A stretch of DNA of 64,000 nucleotides, taken from contig JADJQA010000023.1 in assembly GCA_016712985.1 (NCBI GenBank), positions 1-64,000 of the forward strand. The letters run 5' to 3'. The DNA comes from Sulfuritalea sp. (GTDB lineage Bacteria > Pseudomonadota > Gammaproteobacteria > Burkholderiales > Rhodocyclaceae). Position numbers and translations under genes: made by a program. Under the pieces are notes generated by a model that worked only from the letters and a program-made list of their open reading frames with translations, made no database searches and was not told the origin of the DNA. Shown here piece by piece: positions 1 through 7,955 of this stretch (positions are counted from its first letter, which is position 1; each line of letters starts with the position of its first letter).

Positions 1-50
1 GAACAGGCCGTGACGAACGACAGCAGCAGCGGAAACAGGATGCGCCGCAT
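1..50 (-). CDS. Partial putative lipoprotein (N-terminus only)
   Basis: Only the first 16-17 codons lie in the window. They read MRRILFPLLLSFVTAC: two arginines, a hydrophobic stretch and a V-T-A-C lipobox ending at Cys16, which fits a signal peptidase II lipoprotein signal. The start ATG lies 11 bases past the gltX stop on the same strand, so it may be cotranscribed with gltX. The mature protein is outside the window and its function is unknown. Confidence 0.45.
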   Translation of the reverse strand, partial: MRRILFPLLLSFVTAC

Positions 51-61
51 CAACCGGCTGA

Positions 62-1458
62 TCAGCCTGGCAGCACCGCCGCGAGACGTGCGAGTACGCG
101 CTCGCGGCCCATGACCTCAAGCACCGCGTCGATCGAGGGCGACTGCGGGATGCCGAGCAGGGCCACGCGCAGCGGAATCGCCACCTGCGGCATTTTCAGG
201 CCGGATTCCGCGGCCGTCTGCCTGACGGCCTGTCCCAGTTCGGACGCCTGCCAGGCGCAGCACGACAGCCGCTCGCGCAGTGCGCCGAGCCCTTTCAGCG
301 CAGCTTCCGTCAGGTGCTGGGCGCGTACTTCGTCGCCGGGCTTCGGCAGGACAAAAAACGGATGCACGGCATCGGCCAGTTCATTCAGGTTGCCGACACG
401 ATCCCGGTACAAGGCCACCACGCTCGCCACATCGGGGCCGCCCTCGACCGCGACACCCTGCCGCGCCAACCGGTGTATCGCCTCGGCGGCAAGCCGCTGC
501 GGCGCGGCCGACTTGAGGTAATGCGCGTTGAGCCAGTTGAGCTTCTCGGTATTGAACTGCGCGGCGGACGCCGTGATGTGGTCGAGGTCGAACCATTGCA
601 CGAACTGCTCCATGCTGAACACTTCTTCGTCGCCATGCGACCAGCCGAGGCGCGCCAGGTAGTTCAGCACTGCCTCCGGCAGGTAGCCGTCCTCGTCGTA
701 CTGCATCACCGACACCGCACCGTGGCGCTTCGACAACTTCTGCCCGTCGTCGCCGAGGATCATCGACAGATGGGCGTAGGCCGGCACCGACGCACCCAGC
801 GCCCGCAGCAAGTTGATCTGGCGCGGCGTGTTGTTCACGTGATCGTCGCCGCGGATCACATGCGTGATGTCCATGTCGCGATCATCGACCACGACGCAGA
901 AGTTGTAAGTCGGCGTGCCGTCGGCACGGGCAATGATGAAGTCATCGAGCTCGCCATTGGCGAATTCGATGCGCCCTTGACCAGGTCGTCCCAGGCGACG
1001 ACGCCATCCAGCGGATTGCGGAAGCGCACCACCGGCTGCACGCCCGAGGGCGGCGTCGGCAGCGCCTTGTCCGGCCCCGGCCGCCAGCGCCCGTCGTAGC
1101 GGGGCTTTTCCTTCCGGGCTTCCTGCTGGACGCGCAAGGCGTCGAGCTCCTCGATCGACATGTAGCAGTGATAGGCCGTGCCCGCCGCGAGCATTTCGCC
1201 GATCACCTGCCGGTAGCGCGCCATGCGCTGCATCTGGTAGAACGGGCCTTCGTCGTGCGTCAGCCCAAGCCACTGCATGCCGTCGAGGATCGCCTGCACC
1301 GCCTCCGGCGTCGAGCGCGCCACATCGGTGTCCTCGACGCGCAGGATGAATGTGCCGCCATGGCGACGGGCATAGGCCCAGCAGAACAGCGCGGTGCGCG
1401 CGCCGCCGATGTGCAGGAAGCCGGTGGGACTGGGGGCGAAGCGGGTACGAACCGTCAT
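62..1458 (-). CDS. gltX: Glutamyl-tRNA synthetase, interrupted by a frameshift
   Basis: Charges tRNA-Glu with glutamate in the cytoplasm (class I aaRS). The start at 1458 gives MTVRTRFAPSPTGFLHIGG, which carries the HIGH-type motif (HIGG) of the Rossmann fold. The C-terminal part carries the KLSKRHG motif (class I KMSKS equivalent) and the usual helical anticodon-binding end. The two halves are in different frames. Reading is in one frame to WDDLVKG and resumes one base off as RIEFANGELDDFIIARADG, so one base is missing near 971-976. Corrected length is about 465 residues, normal for GltX. Because the gene is essential, I take the frameshift as a sequence error. Confidence 0.93.
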
Positions 1459-1513
1459 GGCATTTCAAGGCTGCGGGAAGGGCTCCGAATTCTACGCCAC
1501 GGCGTCCGCGCGA

Positions 1514-1543
1514 TTGACCGTCGGCCGCGACTTGTGGTGTAAT
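1514..1543 (+). promoter_or_regulatory. Sigma70-type promoter for tRNA-Val
   Basis: TTGACC at 1514-1519 and TGTAAT at 1538-1543 are 18 bp apart. Initiation is expected near 1550, just ahead of the tRNA-Val 5' end at 1559. Confidence 0.5.
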
Positions 1544-1558
1544 GCGCCCGTCTTTCGC

Positions 1559-1633
1559 GGGCGGTTAACTCAGCGGTAGAGTGCCACCTTCACACGGTGG
1601 AAGCCACTGGTTCGATCCCAGTACCGCCCACCA
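1559..1633 (+). tRNA. tRNA-Val(CAC)
   Basis: A complete 75-nt cloverleaf. The acceptor stem GGGCGGT pairs with ACCGCCC. The anticodon stem CCACC/GGTGG holds loop TTCACAC with anticodon CAC, the T-loop contains GGTTCGATCC, and CCA is encoded at 1631-1633. Gene debris begins directly after its 3' end. Confidence 0.96.
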
Positions 1634-1636
1634 ATT

Positions 1637-1850
1637 TCATTCGAATGACAATTCGCCAGTCAGGCAGCGTGTGATTCCTGATGCGAGCCAAGCCTCGACC
1701 CAATTCCGGCCACGCTGCTTGGCCCGGTAGCGTGCCACATCGGCCTTCCCGATCAATGCCTCCATGTCGGCGACCTGTCCGGCGCCGCCCTGCAACTCAG
1801 ACAGGCCGAGACTGAGTGCAGAAGCAGGCAATAGGTAAATCCTGATGGGT
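1637..1850 (-). pseudogene. Duplicated 3' end of a GGDEF (diguanylate cyclase) gene
   Basis: The minus strand encodes LSLGLSELQGGAGQVADMEA... through YRAKQRGRNWVEA, closely matching the last ~45 residues of the intact GGDEF protein at 3192-4352 (VSLGLSVTQGDAGQAADMEA... YRAKQRGRNRVEV). The DNA similarity is also visible by eye. There is no GGEEF motif and no upstream domain, so it cannot be a cyclase. It is the relic of a duplication, or of recombination between two related cyclase genes, left just past the tRNA-Val 3' end. Confidence 0.75.
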
Positions 1851-2170
1851 ACAACATCGGCATGAATGACGGTGCCGTTGCTGGTCAGACGGTAGCGCAC
1901 CAGCACACCCACCTGATTCCAAGATATTCCCGCGGCAGTCCGAATTCGTGCGGCGGGGTGCGCTGGGTGCTGCCGGACAAGGCACCATACCGGAAACAGG
2001 TTTCCGAGAACCCAGAAGGGCAGGTTTGCTCATGTACGTGACTCCAATGCCGCACCAGATTTGCGGTTTCAAGACACCCTGATGAAACGACAGATAGGGG
2101 TGCGGCCCATGTCGGTCTATAAGGCTATTTTTTGAAATGTTCGCACCGATTACCGCGAGCAACTTTTCCG

Positions 2171-2265
2171 CTCTCCCCTTGCGGGAGAGGGGCCGGGGAG
2201 AGGGGTTGCCCTGGCAACATGCGCGTCGACCGCCCCCCTCTCCCCAACCCTCTCCCGCAAGGCTA
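2171..2265. repeat. CTCTCCC/GGGAGAG intergenic repeat
   Basis: A short hairpin (CTCTCCC at 2171-2177, GGGAGAG at 2183-2189) is followed by further pyrimidine-rich copies at 2235-2260 in the style of dispersed intergenic repeats of proteobacteria. A related piece (CCCGCAAGGGAAGAGGGAG) continues at 2457-2475. The element at 2267-2452 therefore appears to have landed inside it. Confidence 0.5.
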
Positions 2266-2266
2266 C

Positions 2267-2452
2267 CGTATGCACACATCTCAACGGCACCGTCTCCCCG
2301 GCGAAAGCCGGGGTCCAGAAGGGCTGAGGCGATGGACTTCGGGACGGTCTTCGGCAAAAAAGCCAAGACATACAGGGTAAATCGATGTTTTGCGGTCCCC
2401 GTCCACTGGATTCCGGCCTGCGCCGGAATGACGGGAGAGATGTGTGCATACG
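2267..2452. repeat. MITE-like element with 16-bp perfect terminal inverted repeats
   Basis: CGTATGCACACATCTC at 2267-2282 is exactly the reverse complement of 2437-2452. The 186-bp unit has no credible gene. It contains internal inverted pieces such as CCCCGGCGAAAGCCGGGG and ATTCCGGCCTGCGCCGGAAT, typical of small dispersed non-coding elements in proteobacteria. It splits a second repeat. Confidence 0.65.
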
Positions 2453-2584
2453 CTAGCCCGCAAGGGAAGAGGGAGTGTTTCGCCACTCTGCAATAGGTAT
2501 GTCCATTGCCGGAATTCGCCCAAGAACTCGGCGCTGGCGGCACGGCGCTGGTTGTAGCGGAGCAATCTGATTTCTCGAGGCAAC

Positions 2585-2876
2585 TTGACACTTCTGCCTT
2601 ACGGCCTGTACGACAGGATTCTCGATAGCACGCTGCGTGAGGTAGCGAGGTCCATTGAATCCTCTAGGCAGGCCGACATCGAGAAGCTCGCACCAGCGGA
2701 GCGCCGCCGGCGATTGGTCGCGGAGATTGCAAAATTGCGTCCAGAGTTGTTCGACGCTGCTGTTGGCCGCGCGTAACTGTCGCTGAGCCTTGGATTGCCT
2801 TCGCGGCATCCTCGAAGTCGTAGCCATGCTTCCTGAGATTGGCTGCCCACTTCTTTGCGTCGCGGGTGTCGCGCAT
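2585..2876. pseudogene. Gene debris: possible helicase and BrnT-toxin fragments
   Basis: Two short pieces on opposite strands. On the plus strand a 63-codon ORF (2585-2776, begins MTLLPYGLYDRILD) resembles, weakly, the N-terminus of PLD/helicase proteins. On the minus strand around 2790-2876 the peptide AKKWAANLRKHGYDFEDA looks like the N-terminal half of a BrnT-family toxin; the rest of that protein and a BrnA partner are absent. Neither is likely to be functional. The wider non-genic stretch from 1851 to 3191 otherwise holds only the repeats listed. Confidence 0.3.
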
Positions 2877-3191
2877 GGATCTGATGTATGCATATTGATC
2901 CGTATAGCCAAGCAGACCTGATTCGGGGCAGGCTGGAATCCACACCCATGCCGGCACCGGCCGTGATGATCAGACCATCGACCTCACGGATCCCTGATGT
3001 CGGCAAGACAGTCTCACAAGCTCGTGTGCAAGCGTACCGGCCCTTCCACCTTTTCGAACAAACTACCTTGTTCGGCCACTTTGCCTCCGCCGGCAGAAAG
3101 CGGAATTCCGCCACACCACCCGGCACAAGGCTCACAAGATGCGCCTGTATGTTTCTCGGCGAGCCGGGCATCATGCGACGCCCAACCCAGC

Positions 3192-4352
3192 CTATACCTC
3201 GACCCGATTCCGTCCGCGCTGCTTCGCCCGGTAAAGCGCCGCATCCGCCTCGGCAATCAATGCTTCCATATCGGCCGCCTGTCCGGCATCGCCCTGCGTT
3301 ACCGACAGGCCAAGGCTGACGGTGTAGGCAGGCAATGCCTTGTTGCGGTGGGTTTCGATCTCGCGCCGAATGCGCTCGGCGACATTCCTCGCTTCGGCTA
3401 TGCCCGTATCGGGCAGCAGGATCACGAATTCCTCGCCGCCGAAGCGGGCGAGGATGTCCGGTAGCCGCAGCATTTGCGCCGCGCGCGCCGTGAAGTCCTT
3501 GATCACCAGGTCGCCCACGTGATGTCCATGCTTGTCGTTGACCTTCTTGAAGAAGTCGATGTCGGAGGTGATGACCGCCAGCGGTCGGTGCGCGCGCATA
3601 CCGCGCGACCATTCCACGGCTGCCCGGGCGAAAAACGCCCGGCGGTTGAAGGCACCGGTCATCGGATCGCGCGTCGCCATGAACTCCAGTTCGGAGCGCA
3701 AGCGCTCGTTGGTCAGCAGGATGAATCCGACCGATAGCCCCAATACGCCGAGCGAAAACATGCCCAGATACGCCTGCTGGATCAGGTTGCGATCGAAGAT
3801 GTCGTCGGTCTGGTCTGCCGCCGTTGTCAGCGTGGTGATGCGCCAAACCGCCACCGCGACCCCGAGCATGAAGAACGCAAACAGGAAGCGACTGCCGAAT
3901 CCTGTCGGTTTGGCGCGCCAGGCCAGCACTGCCCCGACGGAAAACAAGCCTGTGTGCGCCAGGCACATGATGAATATGCGGCCCTGGTAGCTGTGGCTGC
4001 CGTAGGTCAGCCATACGGTCAGGATCACGACCGCGGCGATGCCATCGAGGGCGGGACGCCACTTCGGTTGCTGTCCCGAATAGCGCTGCAAGCCGATGAT
4101 CAGCAGGAATTGCCCGAGCAGCAGCGCGCCGCTGGCGACGACGATGGCCAGCAGATCAGGAAGGATTCCGCGCATGGAGGCTAGCCCCGACGCGCTGCCG
4201 ATCAGCACACCGGCCATCGCCCAATGGTTCAATCCCTCGATATCGCCGGGAAAGCTCCTTGCCTGCACCCACAGCACCAACGCGCAGAACATCCCCAGCA
4301 GGTTGGCGACGAGAAGGAATGTGCGTGGATCGATGAGTTCGGTGATCAACAT
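3192..4352 (-). CDS. Membrane-bound GGDEF diguanylate cyclase
   Basis: Makes cyclic di-GMP from two GTP. The first ~200 residues form about six or seven hydrophobic segments with no recognised extracellular sensor domain. A GGDEF domain fills the C-terminal ~170 residues, with active-site motif RFGGEEF and the N-terminal signature RDPMTGAFNRRAFF. I see no RxxD inhibitory site five residues before GGEEF (the sequence there is LPDILARFGGEEF, with R-L-P-D further upstream). The start at 4352 (MLITELIDPRTFLL) gives 386 residues and leads straight into the first membrane segment. It is a single-gene unit flanked by debris, with a duplicated 3' fragment at 1637-1850. Confidence 0.85.
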   Translation of the reverse strand: MLITELIDPRTFLLVANLLGMFCALVLWVQARSFPGDIEGLNHWAMAGVLIGSASGLASMRGILPDLLAIVVASGALLLGQFLLIIGLQRYSGQQPKWRPALDGIAAVVILTVWLTYGSHSYQGRIFIMCLAHTGLFSVGAVLAWRAKPTGFGSRFLFAFFMLGVAVAVWRITTLTTAADQTDDIFDRNLIQQAYLGMFSLGVLGLSVGFILLTNERLRSELEFMATRDPMTGAFNRRAFFARAAVEWSRGMRAHRPLAVITSDIDFFKKVNDKHGHHVGDLVIKDFTARAAQMLRLPDILARFGGEEFVILLPDTGIAEARNVAERIRREIETHRNKALPAYTVSLGLSVTQGDAGQAADMEALIAEADAALYRAKQRGRNRVEV

Positions 4353-4464
4353 CAGGGGCGGAGTCGAGCGAAGGATTCCATTGAAGCTTGTTGCTTTCAG
4401 GCAAAGTGGGCCGCGATGCCGAATCCTACGCGAGCAGCATGGACATGGGTGGACGGATGGAGTG

Positions 4465-4470
4465 CATAAT
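4465..4470 (+). promoter_or_regulatory. Possible -10 box of the flavodoxin gene
   Basis: CATAAT at 4465-4470 lies only eight bases before the ATG at 4479, so transcription from it would give an almost leaderless mRNA. There is no good Shine-Dalgarno sequence, and no convincing -35 was identified. Confidence 0.25.
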
Positions 4471-4478
4471 CCAGGCCC

Positions 4479-4970
4479 ATGAAAACCCTTCTCGTCGTGT
4501 ACAACTCGATGACCGGCGGCACCGAGCAGATGGCGCGTGCGCTGGTCGCCGGCGCCGCGGCGGAACACGGCGTCAGAGCGCGCCTGCTGCATGCTTTGGC
4601 AGCAGATGCGGCAGATGTCATCGGCGCCGATGCGTTTGTCTTTGCCACGCCGGAGAATCTCGCGGCGATCTCCGGGCTGATGAAGGACTTTTTCGACCGC
4701 TGCTACTACCCTGCGCTCGACCGGATAAATGCCAGGCCCTATGCCGCTCTGATCTGCGCGGGCAGCGATGGACAGAACGCGCTGCGACAGATCGAGCGCA
4801 TCGCCAAGGGATGGCGCCTGCGGCCGGTTGCCGACGCCATCATCGTTTGTACGCACGCGCAAACCCCGGAAGAAATCCTTGCGCCGAAAACCATCAGTGC
4901 GGCGGACCTCGATCGCTGCGGGGAACTCGGCGCGACGCTGGCAGCCGGACTGGCGCTGGGCGTGTTCTGA
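4479..4970 (+). CDS. Flavodoxin-family NAD(P)H-dependent oxidoreductase
   Basis: A 163-residue soluble protein with a flavodoxin-like fold. It starts with the FMN phosphate-binding loop (VVYNSMTGGTEQMARAL) after a first beta strand and has a second flavin-contact region at ATPENLAAISGLMKDFFDR. This is the style of the WrbA/NADPH-dependent FMN reductase superfamily rather than of a classical electron-transfer flavodoxin. The substrate cannot be told. It stands alone between the divergent cyclase and the convergent lysC. Confidence 0.75.
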   Translation: MKTLLVVYNSMTGGTEQMARALVAGAAAEHGVRARLLHALAADAADVIGADAFVFATPENLAAISGLMKDFFDRCYYPALDRINARPYAALICAGSDGQNALRQIERIAKGWRLRPVADAIIVCTHAQTPEEILAPKTISAADLDRCGELGATLAAGLALGVF

Positions 4971-4980
4971 GAGCTGAAGA

Positions 4981-5009
4981 ACAAACCCCGGCGCGCGGCC
5001 GGGGTTTGT
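4981..5009. terminator. Bidirectional hairpin terminator between flavodoxin gene and lysC
   Basis: ACAAACCCCGGC at 4981-4992 pairs perfectly with GCCGGGGTTTGT ending at 5009. The hairpin lies between convergent genes. Read on the minus strand it is followed by a T-rich GTTCTTC, so it should serve lysC best. Confidence 0.75.
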
Positions 5010-5086
5010 CCGCGGAACACCTGCGAATACGTTTCCCGCTCATGGCAAGCCGAAAGAAACTACTGCCAGCGCCTTGCCGAAACGAT

Positions 5087-6328
5087 CTACTGGGCGACCT
5101 GATCCAGTTCGAACACCTTGTGCAGCACCCGCACGGCGAGTTCAAGATACTTCTCGTCGACCACCACCGAAATCTTTATCTCGGATGTCGATATCATCTG
5201 GATGTTGATGCCCTCCTCGGCCAGGGTGCGGAACATCTTGCTGGCCACGCCGGGATGCGAACGCATGCCGACGCCAACAGCCGAAACCTTGCAGATCTTG
5301 TTGTCACCATCGACGGCGCGGGCGCCGACATGCGGCTTGATCTGCTCTTCCAGCATCTTCCTGGCACGGGCGAACTCGCTGCGATTGACGGTAAAGGAAA
5401 AGTCGGTGGAGCCGTCGTGACCGACGTTCTGGATGATCATGTCCACGTCGATGTTGGCTTCGGCGATCGGACCGAGGATCTGGTAGGCGATGCCGGGACG
5501 GTCAGGCACGCCCAGCACCGTAAGCTTCGCCTCGTCGCGATTGAAGGCGATGCCGGAGATGATCGGTTGTTCCATGTCGCTGTCTTCCTCTAGAGTGATG
5601 AGCGTGCCACTGGTCTCCTGGCCTTCTTCCTCGAAGCTGGAGAGCACGCGCAGCTTGACCTTGTACTTGCCGGCGAATTCGACCGAGCGGATCTGCAGCA
5701 CCTTGGAGCCCAGGCTGGCCATTTCCAGCATTTCCTCGAAGGTGATGCGCTCCAGCTTTCGCGCCTCGGGCACGATGCGCGGGTCGGTGGTGTAGACGCC
5801 GTCCACGTCGGTGTAGATCTGGCATTCGTCGGCCTTCAGCGCGGCCGCCAGCGCCACCGCAGAGGTATCCGAGCCGCCGCGCCCCAGCGTCGTGATGTTG
5901 CCATCGGCATCAACCCCCTGAAAACCCGCGACAATGACCACCGCATCAGCATCAAGATCGCGGCGAATGTTGGCCTCGTCAATCTCCAGAATCCGCGCCT
6001 TGGTGAAGGTGCTGTCGGTCAGCACCTTGACCTGGGCGCCGGTGTAGCTCTTGGCGTTGAGGCCGAGATCGCGGATCGCCATGGCCAGCAAGGCGATGGT
6101 GACCTGCTCGCCGGTGGAAATCATCACATCGAGTTCGCGCGGGTCGGGCTGCGGGGAAACGTCGTTGGCCAGGGCGATCAGGCGGTTGGTCTCGCCGCTC
6201 ATGGCGGATACGACGACCACCAACTGGTGCCCCTGCGCCTTCCAGCGCCCGACGCGCCTGGCGACATTGCGAATGCGCTCGGGCGAACCCATCGAGGTGC
6301 CGCCGTATTTCTGGACTATCAATGCCAT
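5087..6328 (-). CDS. lysC: Aspartate kinase
   Basis: Phosphorylates aspartate, the first step toward lysine (and diaminopimelate), threonine and methionine. The 413-residue protein begins MALIVQKYGGTSMGSPERI with the KxGGTS nucleotide-binding motif, followed by an amino-acid kinase domain (FQGVDADGNITTLGRGGSD) and two C-terminal ACT domains for allosteric control by lysine and threonine. Length and order match the monofunctional LysC of betaproteobacteria. No riboswitch was recognised upstream. In many relatives a tRNA-Ser follows; here it does not. Confidence 0.96.
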   Translation of the reverse strand: MALIVQKYGGTSMGSPERIRNVARRVGRWKAQGHQLVVVVSAMSGETNRLIALANDVSPQPDPRELDVMISTGEQVTIALLAMAIRDLGLNAKSYTGAQVKVLTDSTFTKARILEIDEANIRRDLDADAVVIVAGFQGVDADGNITTLGRGGSDTSAVALAAALKADECQIYTDVDGVYTTDPRIVPEARKLERITFEEMLEMASLGSKVLQIRSVEFAGKYKVKLRVLSSFEEEGQETSGTLITLEEDSDMEQPIISGIAFNRDEAKLTVLGVPDRPGIAYQILGPIAEANIDVDMIIQNVGHDGSTDFSFTVNRSEFARARKMLEEQIKPHVGARAVDGDNKICKVSAVGVGMRSHPGVASKMFRTLAEEGINIQMISTSEIKISVVVDEKYLELAVRVLHKVFELDQVAQ

Positions 6329-6398
6329 TGCCGTGTTTCGTCAGTTGGAAAGCGGCGGATTTTACTCGATAGTGCCCAGCGCCAGACCCGCGCCGGAA

Positions 6399-7244
6399 TC
6401 AGGGGCTGACATGCGCCGCCAGCCCGAGCAGGCGGACGCGTTGCGCGACTTGCTCCAGCCATACCGCTTCGACGCGACCGAGGCGCGGCGCTTCCGCTTG
6501 CAGCGACGGGCGCGCCAGGCTGTACAGATGCACGCCGGCAAGCGCCGGTGCGAGGGGGGCCAGCAGCGCCAGCCAGGCCTCGATCTCGTCTTCCGCGGGC
6601 AATGCGTCATCGAGCCGGAACAGGCAGGTCTGCACCCAGGTCGGCGCCAGCGCTGCGCAGCAGGCCAGGCGCCGCGCCGCCACCTCGGGCCGCACGCGCG
6701 TGCCGTTGATGCGGGCCAGCCCCGCCGCCGTGCCGGCATCGAGCTTGAACCAGACTTCGCCCCCGCATCCGCCCAGCACTGCGATGCCGGACTGGACGGC
6801 TATGCGGTCGAGCAGGCTGCCGTTGGTGATCAGGCGGATCAACACTTTGCCCGCGAGCTGCTGCGCGGCCAGCACCCGCCCGGCGATCGCCACCGCCTCG
6901 GCGAACTCGGCGGCGCTGGTCGGTTCGCCATTGCCTGAAAACGCCACATCGACCAGGCGGCGCGCGCCGGCGGGAACCCGGGTCGCCATGAAGTCGCCGG
7001 CGACGGCCTGCTGCAGGAAATCGTTCAGCTCACGCTCAAGCAGCGCCAGATCGATGGGCGGCGGCCCGCCGCGTCGCAGGTCGGGAACCTGGCAATAGAT
7101 GCAGCGCCAGTTGCAGGCGTTGTTCGGATTCAGGTTTATCCCCACCGAAACGCCGCCGGCCCTGCGCGAAATCACCGGATAAACATAGCGCATGGCGGCG
7201 CTGTCGCGGGAGTGATCTTCAGTCTTGAGCAGGATGCGGGACAT
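6399..7244 (-). CDS. Radical SAM protein
   Basis: A 281-residue protein with the radical SAM cluster motif CNWRCIYC (C-x3-C-x2-C) at about residues 43-50 and the glycine-rich SAM-binding segment FSGNGEPTSAAEFAEAV. It therefore cleaves S-adenosylmethionine with a [4Fe-4S] cluster. The substrate is not evident. The family is usually annotated only as 'radical SAM protein'. It is divergent from the QueD-like gene 160 bp away, but I see no QueE-specific motif and do not call it a queuosine gene. Confidence 0.82.
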   Translation of the reverse strand: MSRILLKTEDHSRDSAAMRYVYPVISRRAGGVSVGINLNPNNACNWRCIYCQVPDLRRGGPPPIDLALLERELNDFLQQAVAGDFMATRVPAGARRLVDVAFSGNGEPTSAAEFAEAVAIAGRVLAAQQLAGKVLIRLITNGSLLDRIAVQSGIAVLGGCGGEVWFKLDAGTAAGLARINGTRVRPEVAARRLACCAALAPTWVQTCLFRLDDALPAEDEIEAWLALLAPLAPALAGVHLYSLARPSLQAEAPRLGRVEAVWLEQVAQRVRLLGLAAHVSP

Positions 7245-7341
7245 GGGGAATTATCGGAGCGGCCAGATTGCAGCGACGGCCAGGAGTGATGCAAAGCGGA
7301 TTCCCCTGGACGGGACTGCCGGGACGGCGCCGCGGCGCCGC

Positions 7342-7347
7342 TATAAT
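7342..7347 (+). promoter_or_regulatory. -10 box upstream of the QueD-like gene
   Basis: A perfect TATAAT lies 61 bp before the ATG at 7409, in the divergent gap between the radical SAM and QueD-like genes. No good -35 hexamer is seen at the usual spacing. Confidence 0.4.
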
Positions 7348-7408
7348 GCGCGGCAACCCAAACGCGCGCATCCGCGCCTACTTTGCCACAAACACGGGTC
7401 TCCTGACC

Positions 7409-7861
7409 ATGCGTATTACCCGCCGCCTCGAATTCGACGCTGGCCACCGCATCCCGAGCCACCAGAGCCAGTGCCGCCATCTCCACGGCCACCGCTATGC
7501 GCTTGAGATAACGCTCGCCGGCGCTGTCATCGATGCGGCGGGACGACCGGACGACGGGATGGTGATGGATTTCTCCGCGGTCAAGGCCATCGCCAAACAG
7601 CATGTGGTCGATGCCTGGGACCATGCCTTCCTGGTATGGCGCGGCGACCGGATCGTGGCGGATTTTCTTGCCGGCTTGCCGCAGCACAGGACCGTGGTCC
7701 TCGATGCCGTCCCCACCGCGGAGAATCTGGCGCGCCTCGCCTTTGCCATTCTTGATCCGCTTTACCATGACAGCTACGGCAACCATCTGCACCTTGAGCG
7801 CATTCGGCTCTACGAGACCCCCAACTGCTGGGCCGATGCCAGGCGTGAGGACCTGGTCTAG
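7409..7861 (+). CDS. queD: 6-carboxytetrahydropterin synthase / PTPS family protein
   Basis: The family converts dihydroneopterin triphosphate to 6-carboxy-5,6,7,8-tetrahydropterin, the second step to queuosine and other 7-deazaguanines. The 150-residue protein starts MRITRRLEFDAGHRI, giving the first zinc-binding His, and continues SQCRHLHGHRYALEIT with the catalytic Cys and the HGH zinc pair. DHAFLVW and the C-terminal ETPNCWADA complete the pattern. An upstream in-frame extension is not supported. It could also be a PTPS paralogue with another role; no other queuosine genes are nearby. Confidence 0.85.
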   Translation: MRITRRLEFDAGHRIPSHQSQCRHLHGHRYALEITLAGAVIDAAGRPDDGMVMDFSAVKAIAKQHVVDAWDHAFLVWRGDRIVADFLAGLPQHRTVVLDAVPTAENLARLAFAILDPLYHDSYGNHLHLERIRLYETPNCWADARREDLV

Positions 7862-7955
7862 AGTGAGCGCAGTTGCCGATTGTCGGCCGGCTGATCCAGT
7901 GCTATGGTTGCCCCCGAATGGCGCCTGATCAAGAAGTCATCGAGGAGGAAAGCCA

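Noticed and set aside
2132..2591. Several frames of 80-260 codons containing peptides such as SFRRRPESS or GFRRGDG
   Set aside because: These peptides are translations of intergenic repeat DNA, commonly mis-called as genes.
6399..7861. Treating the radical SAM gene and the QueD-like gene as a queuosine pair (QueE-QueD)
   Set aside because: The radical SAM protein lacks a QueE-like pattern that I can see and is longer; divergent adjacency alone is weak evidence.
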